Source of the DNA: a virus
Reading direction: 5' to 3' (one strand)
Length of the DNA: 21,271 bases
Virus record (IMG/VR): IMGVR_UViG_3300027631_000159
Coordinates: 1 to 21,271 of that record
How positions within the stretch are numbered: the stretch's first letter is position 1; each line of letters begins with the position of its first letter. The position numbers and the translations under genes were made by a program. The notes under the pieces were generated by a model that was not told the DNA's origin, searched no databases, and saw only the letters and a program-made list of their open reading frames with translations. This document shows, in pieces, positions 15,345 through 20,478 of the stretch.

Positions 15345-16236
15345 TTTTTACCACACAAACTATTTGATTATTGTCTCCACCATTACCAATTTCTTCTTTT
15401 GAGTTATAAATTCTGCATTGCCAACCGTATTTAGCAAATCCTTCTTTTTCTTCTTGCTTTAAAAATTCTTCAAACTCTTCTTCAGACATAGAGTTCTTTT
15501 TAGCATACCACTCTGGTTTAAATGATGCTGTTAAGAATTGACGAATGTAAAATTTATTTCCTATAACTGGCAAAACTGCATGAAATACATCTGTTCTAAA
15601 GAGCAGACCATCTCCAGCTTCCATCTTGTATCTAACTGGAGGATCAATCATCAAACATTCTCTTTCTTTGCCATCAGCATCTATATATGTTGATTTTTCT
15701 GCATCCTCTGTATTAATAATTAAAATATCTCCGCCTTCGTAATTGTCATTAGTATAAATATTAAAATTGAATATATGGGGAGTCCCACCAAACCAGGGCC
15801 TTCTGTCTTGATGATATTCCATAGACAATGGCTTTGATTTATCTGTATTTTCTGATTCTAAAATTACTACATCTGCAGTGCAGTATGTTGGATGCTTTCT
15901 AGCTTCTTCCATAGTTGTTGGAATATCTGAATCTTCGCCTATCAAATCAAAATAATTTTTATTTAAATAATTTTCTTTATATATCTTCATTACATTCCAG
16001 AATATGTCTAAAAACTCTCTCAGGTATTCCCCGCCCTCATTTTCACACACCTCATATGAAGAATCTTGATATGGATATGCTTTTGAGTATTGACCCCATG
16101 GACGCCAGTCTTCCCAATTTCCAAACCACTGGTCATTATTGGTTTTAGAGCGTATAATGAAATCCTGGGTCGCAGCTGGATCCTTCAATGTATTTTTGAA
16201 AAGGATTACGTCTTTGGTGAGTAGTTTGTGTTCCAT
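15337..16236 (-). CDS. 2OG-Fe(II) oxygenase (first of tandem pair)
   Basis: 299 residues. Key residues are His142-x-Asp144 (YHQDRRP), NYEGGDILIIN (165-175), EAGDGLLF (206-213), distal His219 (VFHAVL) and Arg232 (YIRQF). The metal-binding triad is at the same positions as in the 14448 paralogue, which supports a tandem duplication followed by divergence. The C-terminus has an extra acidic helix (SMSEEEFEEFLKQEEKE). AAGGA lies 6-8 nt before the ATG. A strong minus-strand promoter at 16362-16389 and an extended -10 at 16260 lie upstream. Hydroxylation of a protein, nucleotide or lipid is possible; no substrate is evident. Confidence 0.8.
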   Translation of the reverse strand: MEHKLLTKDVILFKNTLKDPAATQDFIIRSKTNNDQWFGNWEDWRPWGQYSKAYPYQDSSYEVCENEGGEYLREFLDIFWNVMKIYKENYLNKNYFDLIGEDSDIPTTMEEARKHPTYCTADVVILESENTDKSKPLSMEYHQDRRPWFGGTPHIFNFNIYTNDNYEGGDILIINTEDAEKSTYIDADGKERECLMIDPPVRYKMEAGDGLLFRTDVFHAVLPVIGNKFYIRQFLTASFKPEWYAKKNSMSEEEFEEFLKQEEKEGFAKYGWQCRIYNSKEEIGNGGDNNQIVCVVKNV

Positions 16237-16259
16237 GATTTTCCTTACGCTAGATTATA

Positions 16260-16268
16260 ATTATAGCA
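16260..16268 (-). promoter_or_regulatory. Extended -10 box upstream of the tandem oxygenases
   Basis: Minus-strand TGC-TATAAT, with the ATG at 16236 downstream and a Shine-Dalgarno (AAGGA) in between. The -35 region is weak, and a stronger promoter lies further upstream. Confidence 0.45.
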
Positions 16269-16361
16269 TTGGTTGTATCACTTGATCTTAGGTCTTAGGT
16301 CTTACTATATATAATATATTTAATATTTATTGATTTACTGACCCCCCGACCCCCCTAGAAA

Positions 16362-16389
16362 AGTATAACATTTGTATTTTCGGTGTCAA
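16362..16389 (-). promoter_or_regulatory. Sigma-70-type promoter with extended -10 for the oxygenase operon
   Basis: Minus strand: TTGACA (16384-16389), 16 nt, TATACT (16362-16367), with TGT directly before the -10. The predicted start is close to 16355, so the RNA would begin near two G6 runs separated by TC, then continue about 120 nt to the ATG at 16236. Confidence 0.65.
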
Positions 16390-16504
16390 CCCCTTTTCAA
16401 ATTTCAGAAAATGTTAATATATTTTTAATTTGTACGATACACATATAAAACAAAATCGGACATTTTGGATAGACCGCCCATAATGAGCGTGTGCCTATGA
16501 TCTT

Positions 16505-16520
16505 TGTGGCGCATATCACA
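16505..16520. promoter_or_regulatory. CRP/GlxR-like palindrome
   Basis: TGTGG-CGCATA-TCACA, one mismatch from TGTGA-N6-TCACA. It lies 49 bp before the promoter at 16569. Confidence 0.5.
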
Positions 16521-16568
16521 GGGTTATTCTAAGATTTATTCCGACACGCCCGACAATAGGGGTCTAAA

Positions 16569-16590
16569 TGTCAGTGCCCCTTGCTATGAT
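16569..16590 (+). promoter_or_regulatory. RecA-NDp (PafBC-type) promoter, copy 1
   Basis: TGTCAGTG, 8 nt, TATGAT. It fits the known TGTCRGTG-N8-TAnnnT pattern exactly. It drives the gene at 16641; CGACACGCC (16542-16550) lies just upstream. Confidence 0.7.
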
Positions 16591-16640
16591 TAAGGTATAA
16601 AGAAAGTAAGAAAGTCTTACTAAGAAAGGTTAGGTCTAAA

Positions 16641-16808
16641 ATGACTAACAGAATTTGGGAAAGTCGTAACGACTACCTAGTAGAGTCAGACGCTAAGCGT
16701 CTTGGCTATGTATCCTGCTCAGCAGGTTGCGGTAGAGTAACCGCATACTCCCTATGCGTAATGTGTGGCGGTAACTACGCCGAGCATAACCTAGTAGGTG
16801 TGAGGTAA
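16641..16808 (+). CDS. 55-residue zinc-ribbon-like protein
   Basis: Cys are arranged CSAGC ... CVMC, a four-Cys set suited to one zinc ion, after an N-terminal segment (MTNRIWESRNDYLVESDAKRL). AGAAAGGTTAGG lies upstream of the ATG. It is alone between two RecA-NDp-like promoters, and its stop codon is inside the TGTGA-N6-TCACA palindrome of the next module. Function is unknown. Confidence 0.65.
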   Translation: MTNRIWESRNDYLVESDAKRLGYVSCSAGCGRVTAYSLCVMCGGNYAEHNLVGVR

Positions 16809-16815
16809 CTCACAC
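16798..16815 (+). promoter_or_regulatory. Hairpin and CRP/GlxR-like palindrome
   Basis: GTGTGAG (16798-16804) and CTCACAC (16809-16815) flank 4 nt. The same bases include TGTGA-GGTAAC-TCACA (16799-16814), a full match to the CRP/GlxR consensus. It could serve as an operator, a terminator-like RNA hairpin, or both. Confidence 0.55.
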
Positions 16816-16843
16816 TAACGCCTAACGGCGTGTCGGTGGTAAA

Positions 16844-16865
16844 TGTCAGCCCTATCGGCTACAAT
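16844..16865 (+). promoter_or_regulatory. RecA-NDp (PafBC-type) promoter, copy 2
   Basis: TGTCAGCC, 8 nt, TACAAT. GGCGTGTCG lies 8 bp upstream (16827-16835). It precedes a ~95-nt leader with duplicated micro-frames and then the operon from 16968 to 17884. Confidence 0.65.
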
Positions 16866-16890
16866 TCCACTATAACAACTAAATAAGGGT

Positions 16891-16942
16891 ATGAGCCTAG
16901 CAAATAATCCGTAAGGTGAGCCTAGCGAATAAGACCCCCTAA
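16891..16942 (+). other. Duplicated leader micro-frames (MSLAN...)
   Basis: ATG at 16891 opens a 7-codon frame (MSLANNP) and GTG at 16916 opens an 8-codon frame (MSLANKTP). The DNA is a tandem repeat of GAGCCTAGC(A/G)AATAA. Both end with TAA before the main gene at 16968. They may be a leader-peptide device, or the repeat may be an RNA or protein binding site. Confidence 0.35.
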
Positions 16943-16967
16943 CAATTACTAACGAAAGAAGAAATAA

Positions 16968-17153
16968 ATGTCATACATATACAACACACGCACTAACAGC
17001 GTATCTAAATGGGAAACTATCCAAGAAGATGTCGCAGACCAATACTCCTACCTAGATGAAGAGGTAGATGTAGAAGATGAAGATTTAGAAGATGTAGAAC
17101 TAACAGATGAGCAAGTAGATGCACTACTAGCAGATATGGAATGGGTGGCGTAA
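16968..17153 (+). CDS. Acidic 61-residue protein
   Basis: The first 20 residues are neutral or basic (SYIYNTRTNSVSKW). The rest is very acidic (DEEVDVEDEDLEDVELTDEQ), like DNA-mimic or charge-decoy proteins, though no homology is recognised. It follows AACGAAAGAAG upstream of the ATG. It is the first gene of a seven-gene micro-operon; the next gene begins directly at its stop. Confidence 0.7.
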   Translation: MSYIYNTRTNSVSKWETIQEDVADQYSYLDEEVDVEDEDLEDVELTDEQVDALLADMEWVA

Positions 17154-17276
17154 GTGGGTTATGTAAAGGCTTTCCTAATGGATAACGAGGGAGCGGGTTG
17201 GGTTGATTTGTCAGACCTACCCGATACAATAAAACTAGATATAGAAATCGCACTACTACAAGAAGGAGCACTATAA
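17154..17276 (+). CDS. 40-residue micro-protein (GTG start)
   Basis: The frame begins with GTG directly after the preceding stop and ends directly before the next ATG; an internal ATG at 17178 is an alternative start (32 residues). The sequence is mildly acidic (DLSDLPDTIKLDIEIALLQEG). Coupling on both sides supports translation. Function is unknown. Confidence 0.5.
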   Translation: MGYVKAFLMDNEGAGWVDLSDLPDTIKLDIEIALLQEGAL

Positions 17277-17426
17277 ATGACTATCACTTACTCAATATGG
17301 GACGGCGCACAACTACTAGGCGTTGATTTCAAGGCAACTAGCGCAGATGAAATGAATAAGGTCGTAGCAGACCTAATGAAAGTTTCTCGTAATGTCGTAG
17401 CACATATGCGAAAGGTTGAAATGTAA
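17277..17426 (+). CDS. 49-residue hypothetical protein
   Basis: Begins MTITYSIWDGAQLLGVDF and continues with a helical second half (ADEMNKVVADLMKVS). GAAGGAG sits about 7-9 nt upstream of the ATG. The stop overlaps the next ATG (TAATG). Function is unknown. Confidence 0.65.
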   Translation: MTITYSIWDGAQLLGVDFKATSADEMNKVVADLMKVSRNVVAHMRKVEM

Positions 17427-17581
17427 TGATACCTACAGGATTTGAGTTATCTATAACTAACGAATACGGATTTGAGTTTGATAGTTTCTTAGGGGCTATC
17501 TACTTACCTTGGCACACTATTATTATCACCGCCCTAGCACTAATCGCTTATAAGATTTATAAGAGAAAGAAGAATAAGTAA
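17426..17581 (+). CDS. 51-residue single-pass membrane protein
   Basis: Residues ~28-44 (TIIITALALIAYKIY) form one membrane helix. A basic end (KRKKNK) follows, so the N-terminus is probably outside and the C-terminus inside by the positive-inside rule. It overlaps genes on both sides by one base (TAATG). It could be a small accessory to host-membrane takeover, but no family is recognised. Confidence 0.65.
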   Translation: MIPTGFELSITNEYGFEFDSFLGAIYLPWHTIIITALALIAYKIYKRKKNK

Positions 17582-17694
17582 TGACTACTAATCGCCTACT
17601 AACTACCGCCGTCCAATTACTACTAGCGGGCGTTACTATCCCGCTACTAATCGCCGTAATCAAAGATATAAAAAATGGGGGACTAAATGAATAA
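17581..17694 (+). CDS. 37-residue membrane micro-protein
   Basis: MTTNRLLTTAVQLLL then AGVTIPLLIAVIKDIK give one hydrophobic helix. Most Leu codons are CTA. It overlaps the previous gene by one base and the next by 8 bp. A TM pair with the preceding gene is possible. Function is unknown. Confidence 0.6.
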   Translation: MTTNRLLTTAVQLLLAGVTIPLLIAVIKDIKNGGLNE

Positions 17695-17884
17695 ATCACA
17701 ATTAGAGAAAGACTTAGAAATAAAAGAAAGCTTTATAGATTTACTAAATGATATTTATCCTACTGTAAAAATCGGTTACTCTACATTCACACCCGCCGAA
17801 ATTCTAGAGTGTTGCGATCCCGTAGCGTTTGCGATTGGATTAGTGGAGCACGAGGATTATTTAGCAGAATTAGAAAATGAATAA
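17687..17884 (+). CDS. 65-residue hypothetical protein
   Basis: An acidic helical protein (LEKDLEIKESFIDLLNDIYP, TPAEILECCDPVAFAIGLVEHEDYL). It is the last gene of the micro-operon started at 16968. Its start overlaps the previous gene. It is followed by the first DnaA-box control region. Function is unknown. Confidence 0.65.
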   Translation: MNKSQLEKDLEIKESFIDLLNDIYPTVKIGYSTFTPAEILECCDPVAFAIGLVEHEDYLAELENE

Positions 17885-17900
17885 ATAAATAACGGCGTGT

Positions 17901-17923
17901 CGGCTTGACAAATCGGCAAGCCG
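17901..17923 (+). terminator. Hairpin at end of the micro-operon
   Basis: CGGCTTG (17901-17907) pairs with CAAGCCG (17917-17923) over 7 bp, 9-nt loop. No U-run follows. TTGACA lies in the loop area. A matching but shorter hairpin is at 20380-20394. Confidence 0.4.
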
Positions 17924-17940
17924 CCCGCATATGTATGGGG

Positions 17941-17970
17941 TTATCCACAGGGTTAAGAGAGTTATCCACA
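17941..17970 (+). promoter_or_regulatory. Pair of DnaA boxes, copy 1
   Basis: TTATCCACA at 17941-17949 and 17962-17970, same orientation, 21 bp apart (two helical turns). They lie between GGCGTGTCG (17894-17902) and CGACACGCC (17990-17998). Perfect matches to the DnaA consensus imply DnaA binding, for control of early genes or for replication. Confidence 0.65.
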
Positions 17971-18007
17971 ACCCCTGGAATTTGCAGCACGACACGCCCG
18001 AGATCTT

Positions 18008-18023
18008 TGTGATGTTTATCACA
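18008..18023. promoter_or_regulatory. CRP/GlxR-like palindrome
   Basis: TGTGA-TGTTTA-TCACA, full match to TGTGA-N6-TCACA, 49 bp before the promoter at 18072. Confidence 0.6.
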
Positions 18024-18071
18024 ACACCCACGCTCCACATATTGAGACAAACTCTTGCAAAATTAACACTT

Positions 18072-18093
18072 TGTCAGTCCTATCCGCTATAAT
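18072..18093 (+). promoter_or_regulatory. RecA-NDp (PafBC-type) promoter, copy 3
   Basis: TGTCAGTC, 8 nt, TATAAT. The leader has AACGAAAGG at 18109-18117 and the ATG at 18125. Confidence 0.7.
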
Positions 18094-18124
18094 GTCTACT
18101 ATAACAACAACGAAAGGAAGTCAA

Positions 18125-18256
18125 ATGAATCTAGATGAATTCAAGGCTCATGTTACAGAAACACGCAAGCAATCTAAAATCGAGGCGATGTCAGTCCTCT
18201 CTGCTACAATTACCAAATCAACAACAACGAAAGAAGGTGCCACTAATGGCAACTAA
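18125..18256 (+). CDS. 43-residue hypothetical protein
   Basis: Starts at the ATG at 18125, after AACGAAAGGAAG. N-terminal half MNLDEFKAHVTETRKQS is a probable helix; the C-terminal half (MSVLSATITKSTTTKEG) is encoded by the next promoter copy and its leader. A TTG upstream at 18071 extends the frame but lies inside the promoter, so it is rejected. It overlaps the next gene by 11 bp. It may be a relic cut short by promoter duplication. Function is unknown. Confidence 0.5.
   Translation: MNLDEFKAHVTETRKQSKIEAMSVLSATITKSTTTKEGATNGN
18189..18210 (+). promoter_or_regulatory. RecA-NDp (PafBC-type) promoter, copy 4 (inside a gene)
   Basis: TGTCAGTC, 8 nt, TACAAT, followed by AACGAAAG (18226-18233) and the ATG at 18246. 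It lies within the 18125-18256 frame and lacks the CRP-like and GGCGTGTCG elements seen before the others. Confidence 0.6.
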
Positions 18257-18452
18257 ACTATACACAATCGAAAACTTGCTAATCGGCAAGAATTACCGCT
18301 CAAACTCTCGCCACTTTTCAGGTGAGATTATTTCTGCAACTGCTCGCCCTGAAATTTGGTATGGCGAAAAAACTGAAGCGTTTTTAATCGAAGTTAGAAC
18401 TGGTGGCTTGCGAAATAAATTCGCAACAATCGCAGTAAAGGTTGGTGAATAA
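18246..18452 (+). CDS. 68-residue hypothetical phage protein
   Basis: Starts MATKLYTIENLLIGKNYRSN and has an alternating strand pattern (GEIISATARPEIW, EAFLIEVRTGG, ATIAVKVGE), suggesting a small beta barrel. AGAAGGTG upstream supports this start over an in-frame one at 18135. It starts a chain of six close or overlapping genes to 19095. Function is unknown. Confidence 0.65.
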   Translation: MATKLYTIENLLIGKNYRSNSRHFSGEIISATARPEIWYGEKTEAFLIEVRTGGLRNKFATIAVKVGE

Positions 18453-18596
18453 ATGGGAATGGTAAAAGATAGCCTTGACGGGATTTTTCTTTGCGATAAT
18501 TGCGACACTCTCGCAACTGTATGGCAAAAGGGAAACACAATTGAAATCACACAATGCAAATGCGTAACACTAGATTGGGAGAGCGACAATGTATAA
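18453..18596 (+). CDS. 47-residue zinc-ribbon-like protein
   Basis: Begins directly after the previous stop. Cys are arranged CDNC and CKC, a likely zinc-binding set, with short strands between. Ends 8 bp inside the next gene. Function is unknown. Confidence 0.6.
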   Translation: MGMVKDSLDGIFLCDNCDTLATVWQKGNTIEITQCKCVTLDWESDNV

Positions 18597-18798
18597 AATA
18601 ACTTTATCTTATGACGGAAATGCACCACACTGGCAACAAGACTACGCAAGCGAATTTGATGCGTGGAAAGATTTCTTTGCATTTACTGATTGGGGATTTG
18701 CTAACGAATTCTCAACTGTAAATATTTACAATTCAGAAATGAAATGCTTTACTAAACATTTTTATCGTGAGGAAAGAAAGGTCGTAACTGTAAAATGA
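18589..18798 (+). CDS. 69-residue aromatic-rich hypothetical protein
   Basis: Rich in Trp, Phe and Tyr (APHWQQDYASEFDAWKDFFAFTDWGFANEF), with strands at both ends. The overall pattern looks like small actinophage proteins of unknown role. Overlaps both neighbours (ATGA type with the next). Confidence 0.65.
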   Translation: MYKITLSYDGNAPHWQQDYASEFDAWKDFFAFTDWGFANEFSTVNIYNSEMKCFTKHFYREERKVVTVK

Positions 18799-18989
18799 CA
18801 ATGACACGCAAGCACTTCGAGGCAATTGCTGAAATCTTAAATTATAATTCAGGTAAAACTCACCCTGCTGTTTTTTCTAAAATGGTTTTAGACTTTGCGG
18901 AATTGTGTGCAAATGAAAATCCTAATTTCAATGTAACTAAATTCTATGAAGCGAGTAACTATGTCATTCCAAAACTCTCTACGAGATAA
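18795..18989 (+). CDS. 64-residue helical hypothetical protein
   Basis: Begins MTMTRKHFEAIAEILN, with FSKMVLDFAELCANENPNFN and KFYEASNYV following. The pattern 'RKHFEAIAEIL...FAE.C..NPNF...KF..A' occurs in small phage proteins of unknown function. Start overlaps the previous stop by 4 bp. A small basic gene overlaps its end in another frame. Confidence 0.7.
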   Translation: MTMTRKHFEAIAEILNYNSGKTHPAVFSKMVLDFAELCANENPNFNVTKFYEASNYVIPKLSTR

Positions 18990-19095
18990 AGTAAAACGCA
19001 TTCAGGAATTGCGTCGCAGTAATGCGGCGCAACCTGTTCGCAATAAAAAAACTTACACACGCAAGATCAAACATAAAAATAAAAATGCAGAGTAA
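18961..19095 (+). CDS. 44-residue very basic micro-protein
   Basis: Starts at the ATG at 18961 inside the previous gene and ends at 19095. Rich in Lys and Arg (RDKVKRIQELRRS, KKTYTRKIKHKNK), so RNA or DNA binding is plausible. Overlap of 29 bp with the gene before supports coupling, though no clear Shine-Dalgarno is seen. Function is unknown. Confidence 0.5.
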   Translation: MSFQNSLRDKVKRIQELRRSNAAQPVRNKKTYTRKIKHKNKNAE

Positions 19096-19149
19096 TGCAT
19101 AAGTATGCAGCTGGCCCGCATATGTGCGGGGTCGGGCGTGTCGTTATGA

Positions 19150-19165
19150 TGTGATCTAAATCACC
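19150..19165. promoter_or_regulatory. CRP/GlxR-like palindrome
   Basis: TGTGA-TCTAAA-TCACC, one mismatch to consensus, 28 bp before the promoter at 19193. GGCGTGTCG (19135-19143) and GCGTGTCG (19176-19183) flank it. Confidence 0.5.
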
Positions 19166-19192
19166 CTGGAAATTTGCGTGTCGATTAGGAAA

Positions 19193-19214
19193 TGTCAGTC
19201 TGTTCTGTTATAAT
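19193..19214 (+). promoter_or_regulatory. RecA-NDp (PafBC-type) promoter, copy 5
   Basis: TGTCAGTC, 8 nt, TATAAT. The leader has AACGAAAG (19228-19235) before the ATG at 19245. Confidence 0.7.
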
Positions 19215-19244
19215 TCTCTTAACTACCAACGAAAGAGGTTCCTC

Positions 19245-19454
19245 ATGGAATTATTTACCGTCGCTTGCTTGAACTATGAAATTTGTGGCGCTCAAGAAAC
19301 TTTTGATTCTGTTGAAGAGTATGAAATTTATGGAGATGACTGGACTTGTGGCGAATGCTACGATTCAGAAGAAATGGAATTCTATGAACTAGGTGGCTGG
19401 GCGGATTCCGACGCCCTTGCTTCCGCTGGCCATGGCATGGATGAGGATTACTAA
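19245..19454 (+). CDS. 69-residue acidic Cys-containing protein
   Basis: Cys occur as ACLNYEICG and TCGECYD, which could bind zinc, in a very acidic context (EEYEIYGDDW, DSEEMEFYE). It directly follows promoter copy 5 and AACGAAAGAGG. It stops one base before the upper GP88 start. Function is unknown. Confidence 0.65.
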   Translation: MELFTVACLNYEICGAQETFDSVEEYEIYGDDWTCGECYDSEEMEFYELGGWADSDALASAGHGMDEDY

Positions 19455-19455
19455 T

Positions 19456-20205
19456 ATGTCAGACGTCACCGCTATAATTACCCCTATGAAATTAAAACGT
19501 TCTAATGACCGCAAGGTGGCTAACCTTGTCACAAAAAATGGCAAGCAAGCAGCAATTGCGAACACGTTCGGATTACCTGCAGGCAAGGCCTACTCGTGCC
19601 CTGGCGCCACTAGTATTTGCGAAAGCGTGTGCTATGCGGGAAAGCTTGAAAAGTTATTCCCTGGCGTAAAAACTAATCTGTTACACAATTGGGAATTGTT
19701 ACGCAATGCAGACAATGACACAATGGTGGCCCTATTAGAAGAAATGATTATTGATTTTGTTTCTGATTGTGATAAGAAGAGTGCTCCTAAGTTATTCCGT
19801 ATCCACTGGGACGGCGATTTCTTTAATGATATTTATACATATGCCTGGAAGACTGTTATCATGAACCACCCCGATATTCAATTTTGGGTTTACACACGTG
19901 TAAAGTCTGCAGCGCTTATTCTTAAGGATGTTGTTAATCTTTCACTGTATTATTCTACCGATGATGAGAATAAGGAAATAGCATTCGATTTAAAGAAGAA
20001 TTCTAAGGTCCGCCTTGCTTACCTAGGCAAGACATTCGCGGCCACCGAAGACACGATGAAAGAGTTAACGGGCAAGCCTGGCGCTAAGTGTCCCGAGAAT
20101 ATGAAATCAATTCCGCTTATCTCTAGCAATGGGTCCGCCTGTGTTTCTTGTGGTCTCTGTGTCTACGGTAAAGCAGACATTCGATTTTCTGCGAGTAAAA
20201 AATAA
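19456..20205 (+). CDS. GP88-family phage protein (Cys-rich, possible Fe-S protein)
   Basis: 249 residues from the ATG at 19456 or 239 from 19486. Pattern TFGLPAG, then SCPGATSICESVCYAGK, then RIHWDGDFF and FWVYTR fits the actinobacteriophage GP88 family (Pfam PF17338), of unknown function. Counting from 19486, Cys38, 45 and 49 form one cluster; Cys202, 219, 222 and 225 form a second (CVSCGLC). These suggest one or two Fe-S clusters; relation to radical SAM enzymes is conjecture, as no CxxxCxxC is present. The 19456 start is coupled to the previous gene (GAGG upstream). Promoter copy 6 lies between the two starts, and from it the 19486 ATG would be leaderless. Confidence 0.75.
   Translation: MSDVTAIITPMKLKRSNDRKVANLVTKNGKQAAIANTFGLPAGKAYSCPGATSICESVCYAGKLEKLFPGVKTNLLHNWELLRNADNDTMVALLEEMIIDFVSDCDKKSAPKLFRIHWDGDFFNDIYTYAWKTVIMNHPDIQFWVYTRVKSAALILKDVVNLSLYYSTDDENKEIAFDLKKNSKVRLAYLGKTFAATEDTMKELTGKPGAKCPENMKSIPLISSNGSACVSCGLCVYGKADIRFSASKK
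19457..19478 (+). promoter_or_regulatory. RecA-NDp (PafBC-type) promoter, copy 6, inside the GP88 start region
   Basis: TGTCAGAC, 8 nt, TATAAT, 7 nt, then ATG at 19486. It overlaps codons 1-8 of the longer GP88 frame. A transcript from here should begin at or next to the second ATG. Confidence 0.65.
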
Positions 20206-20357
20206 TGCATGATGTTATTGGATCCCTGATCGGAATTATATTAATCATGTTTTTATTATCACCAATTATTTTAACGGTGTACATGTTGTGGAGCTCTAAA
20301 ATAGATATCGATAACGACGGCCAGGATGATTTGCCTTATCGTTGGGAAAATAAATAG
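20205..20357 (+). CDS. 50-residue membrane protein with DxDxDG loop
   Basis: One strongly hydrophobic helix (SLIGIILIMFLLSPIILTVYML) is followed by DIDNDGQDDLPYRW, which resembles an EF-hand or Excalibur-type calcium loop. The ATG overlaps the GP88 stop (TAATG). It may sit next to GP88 in the membrane; no function is recognised. Confidence 0.65.
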   Translation: MHDVIGSLIGIILIMFLLSPIILTVYMLWSSKIDIDNDGQDDLPYRWENK

Positions 20358-20419
20358 GCTGGTACCCTATCGGCGTGTTCCCTTGACAAAAGGGGACCGC
20401 TGCCCCCATATGTGCGGGG

Positions 20420-20449
20420 TTATCCACAGGCTTACGGGAGTTATCCACA
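20420..20449 (+). promoter_or_regulatory. Pair of DnaA boxes, copy 2
   Basis: TTATCCACA at 20420-20428 and 20441-20449, same orientation, again exactly 21 bp apart. GGCGTGT (20372-20378) and CGACACGCC (20485-20493) flank the pair as in copy 1. Confidence 0.65.
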
Positions 20450-20462
20450 GACCCTGAAAATT

Positions 20463-20478
20463 TGTGAGAAATATCACA
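20463..20478. promoter_or_regulatory. CRP/GlxR-like palindrome
   Basis: TGTGA-GAAATA-TCACA, full consensus match, with TT and AA extending the symmetry. 33 bp before the promoter at 20511. Confidence 0.6.

Larger units (their letters stand above)
16237..16568. other. Divergent non-coding region, possible origin or control region
   Basis: No gene is seen here. It separates leftward oxygenase genes from rightward early genes. It holds a 7-bp repeat TCTTAGG (2.7 copies from 16286), a very A+T-rich stretch (about 16304-16335), and two adjacent GACCCCCC units (16340-16355). It also holds a minus-strand promoter, and the CRP-like and CGACACGCC elements of the first rightward control module. The mix of a melting-prone stretch and repeats at a transcription boundary would suit a replication origin, but no iterons are clear. 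Confidence 0.45.

Noticed and set aside
17905-17935. TTGACA in the module hairpins (17905, 20383) as -35 boxes
   Set aside because: The only -10-like sequence (TATGT) lies 19-20 nt away, and TTGACA is partly inside a hairpin.
18071-18124. TTG start extending the 18125 gene leftward
   Set aside because: It lies within promoter copy 3, upstream of its expected transcription start.
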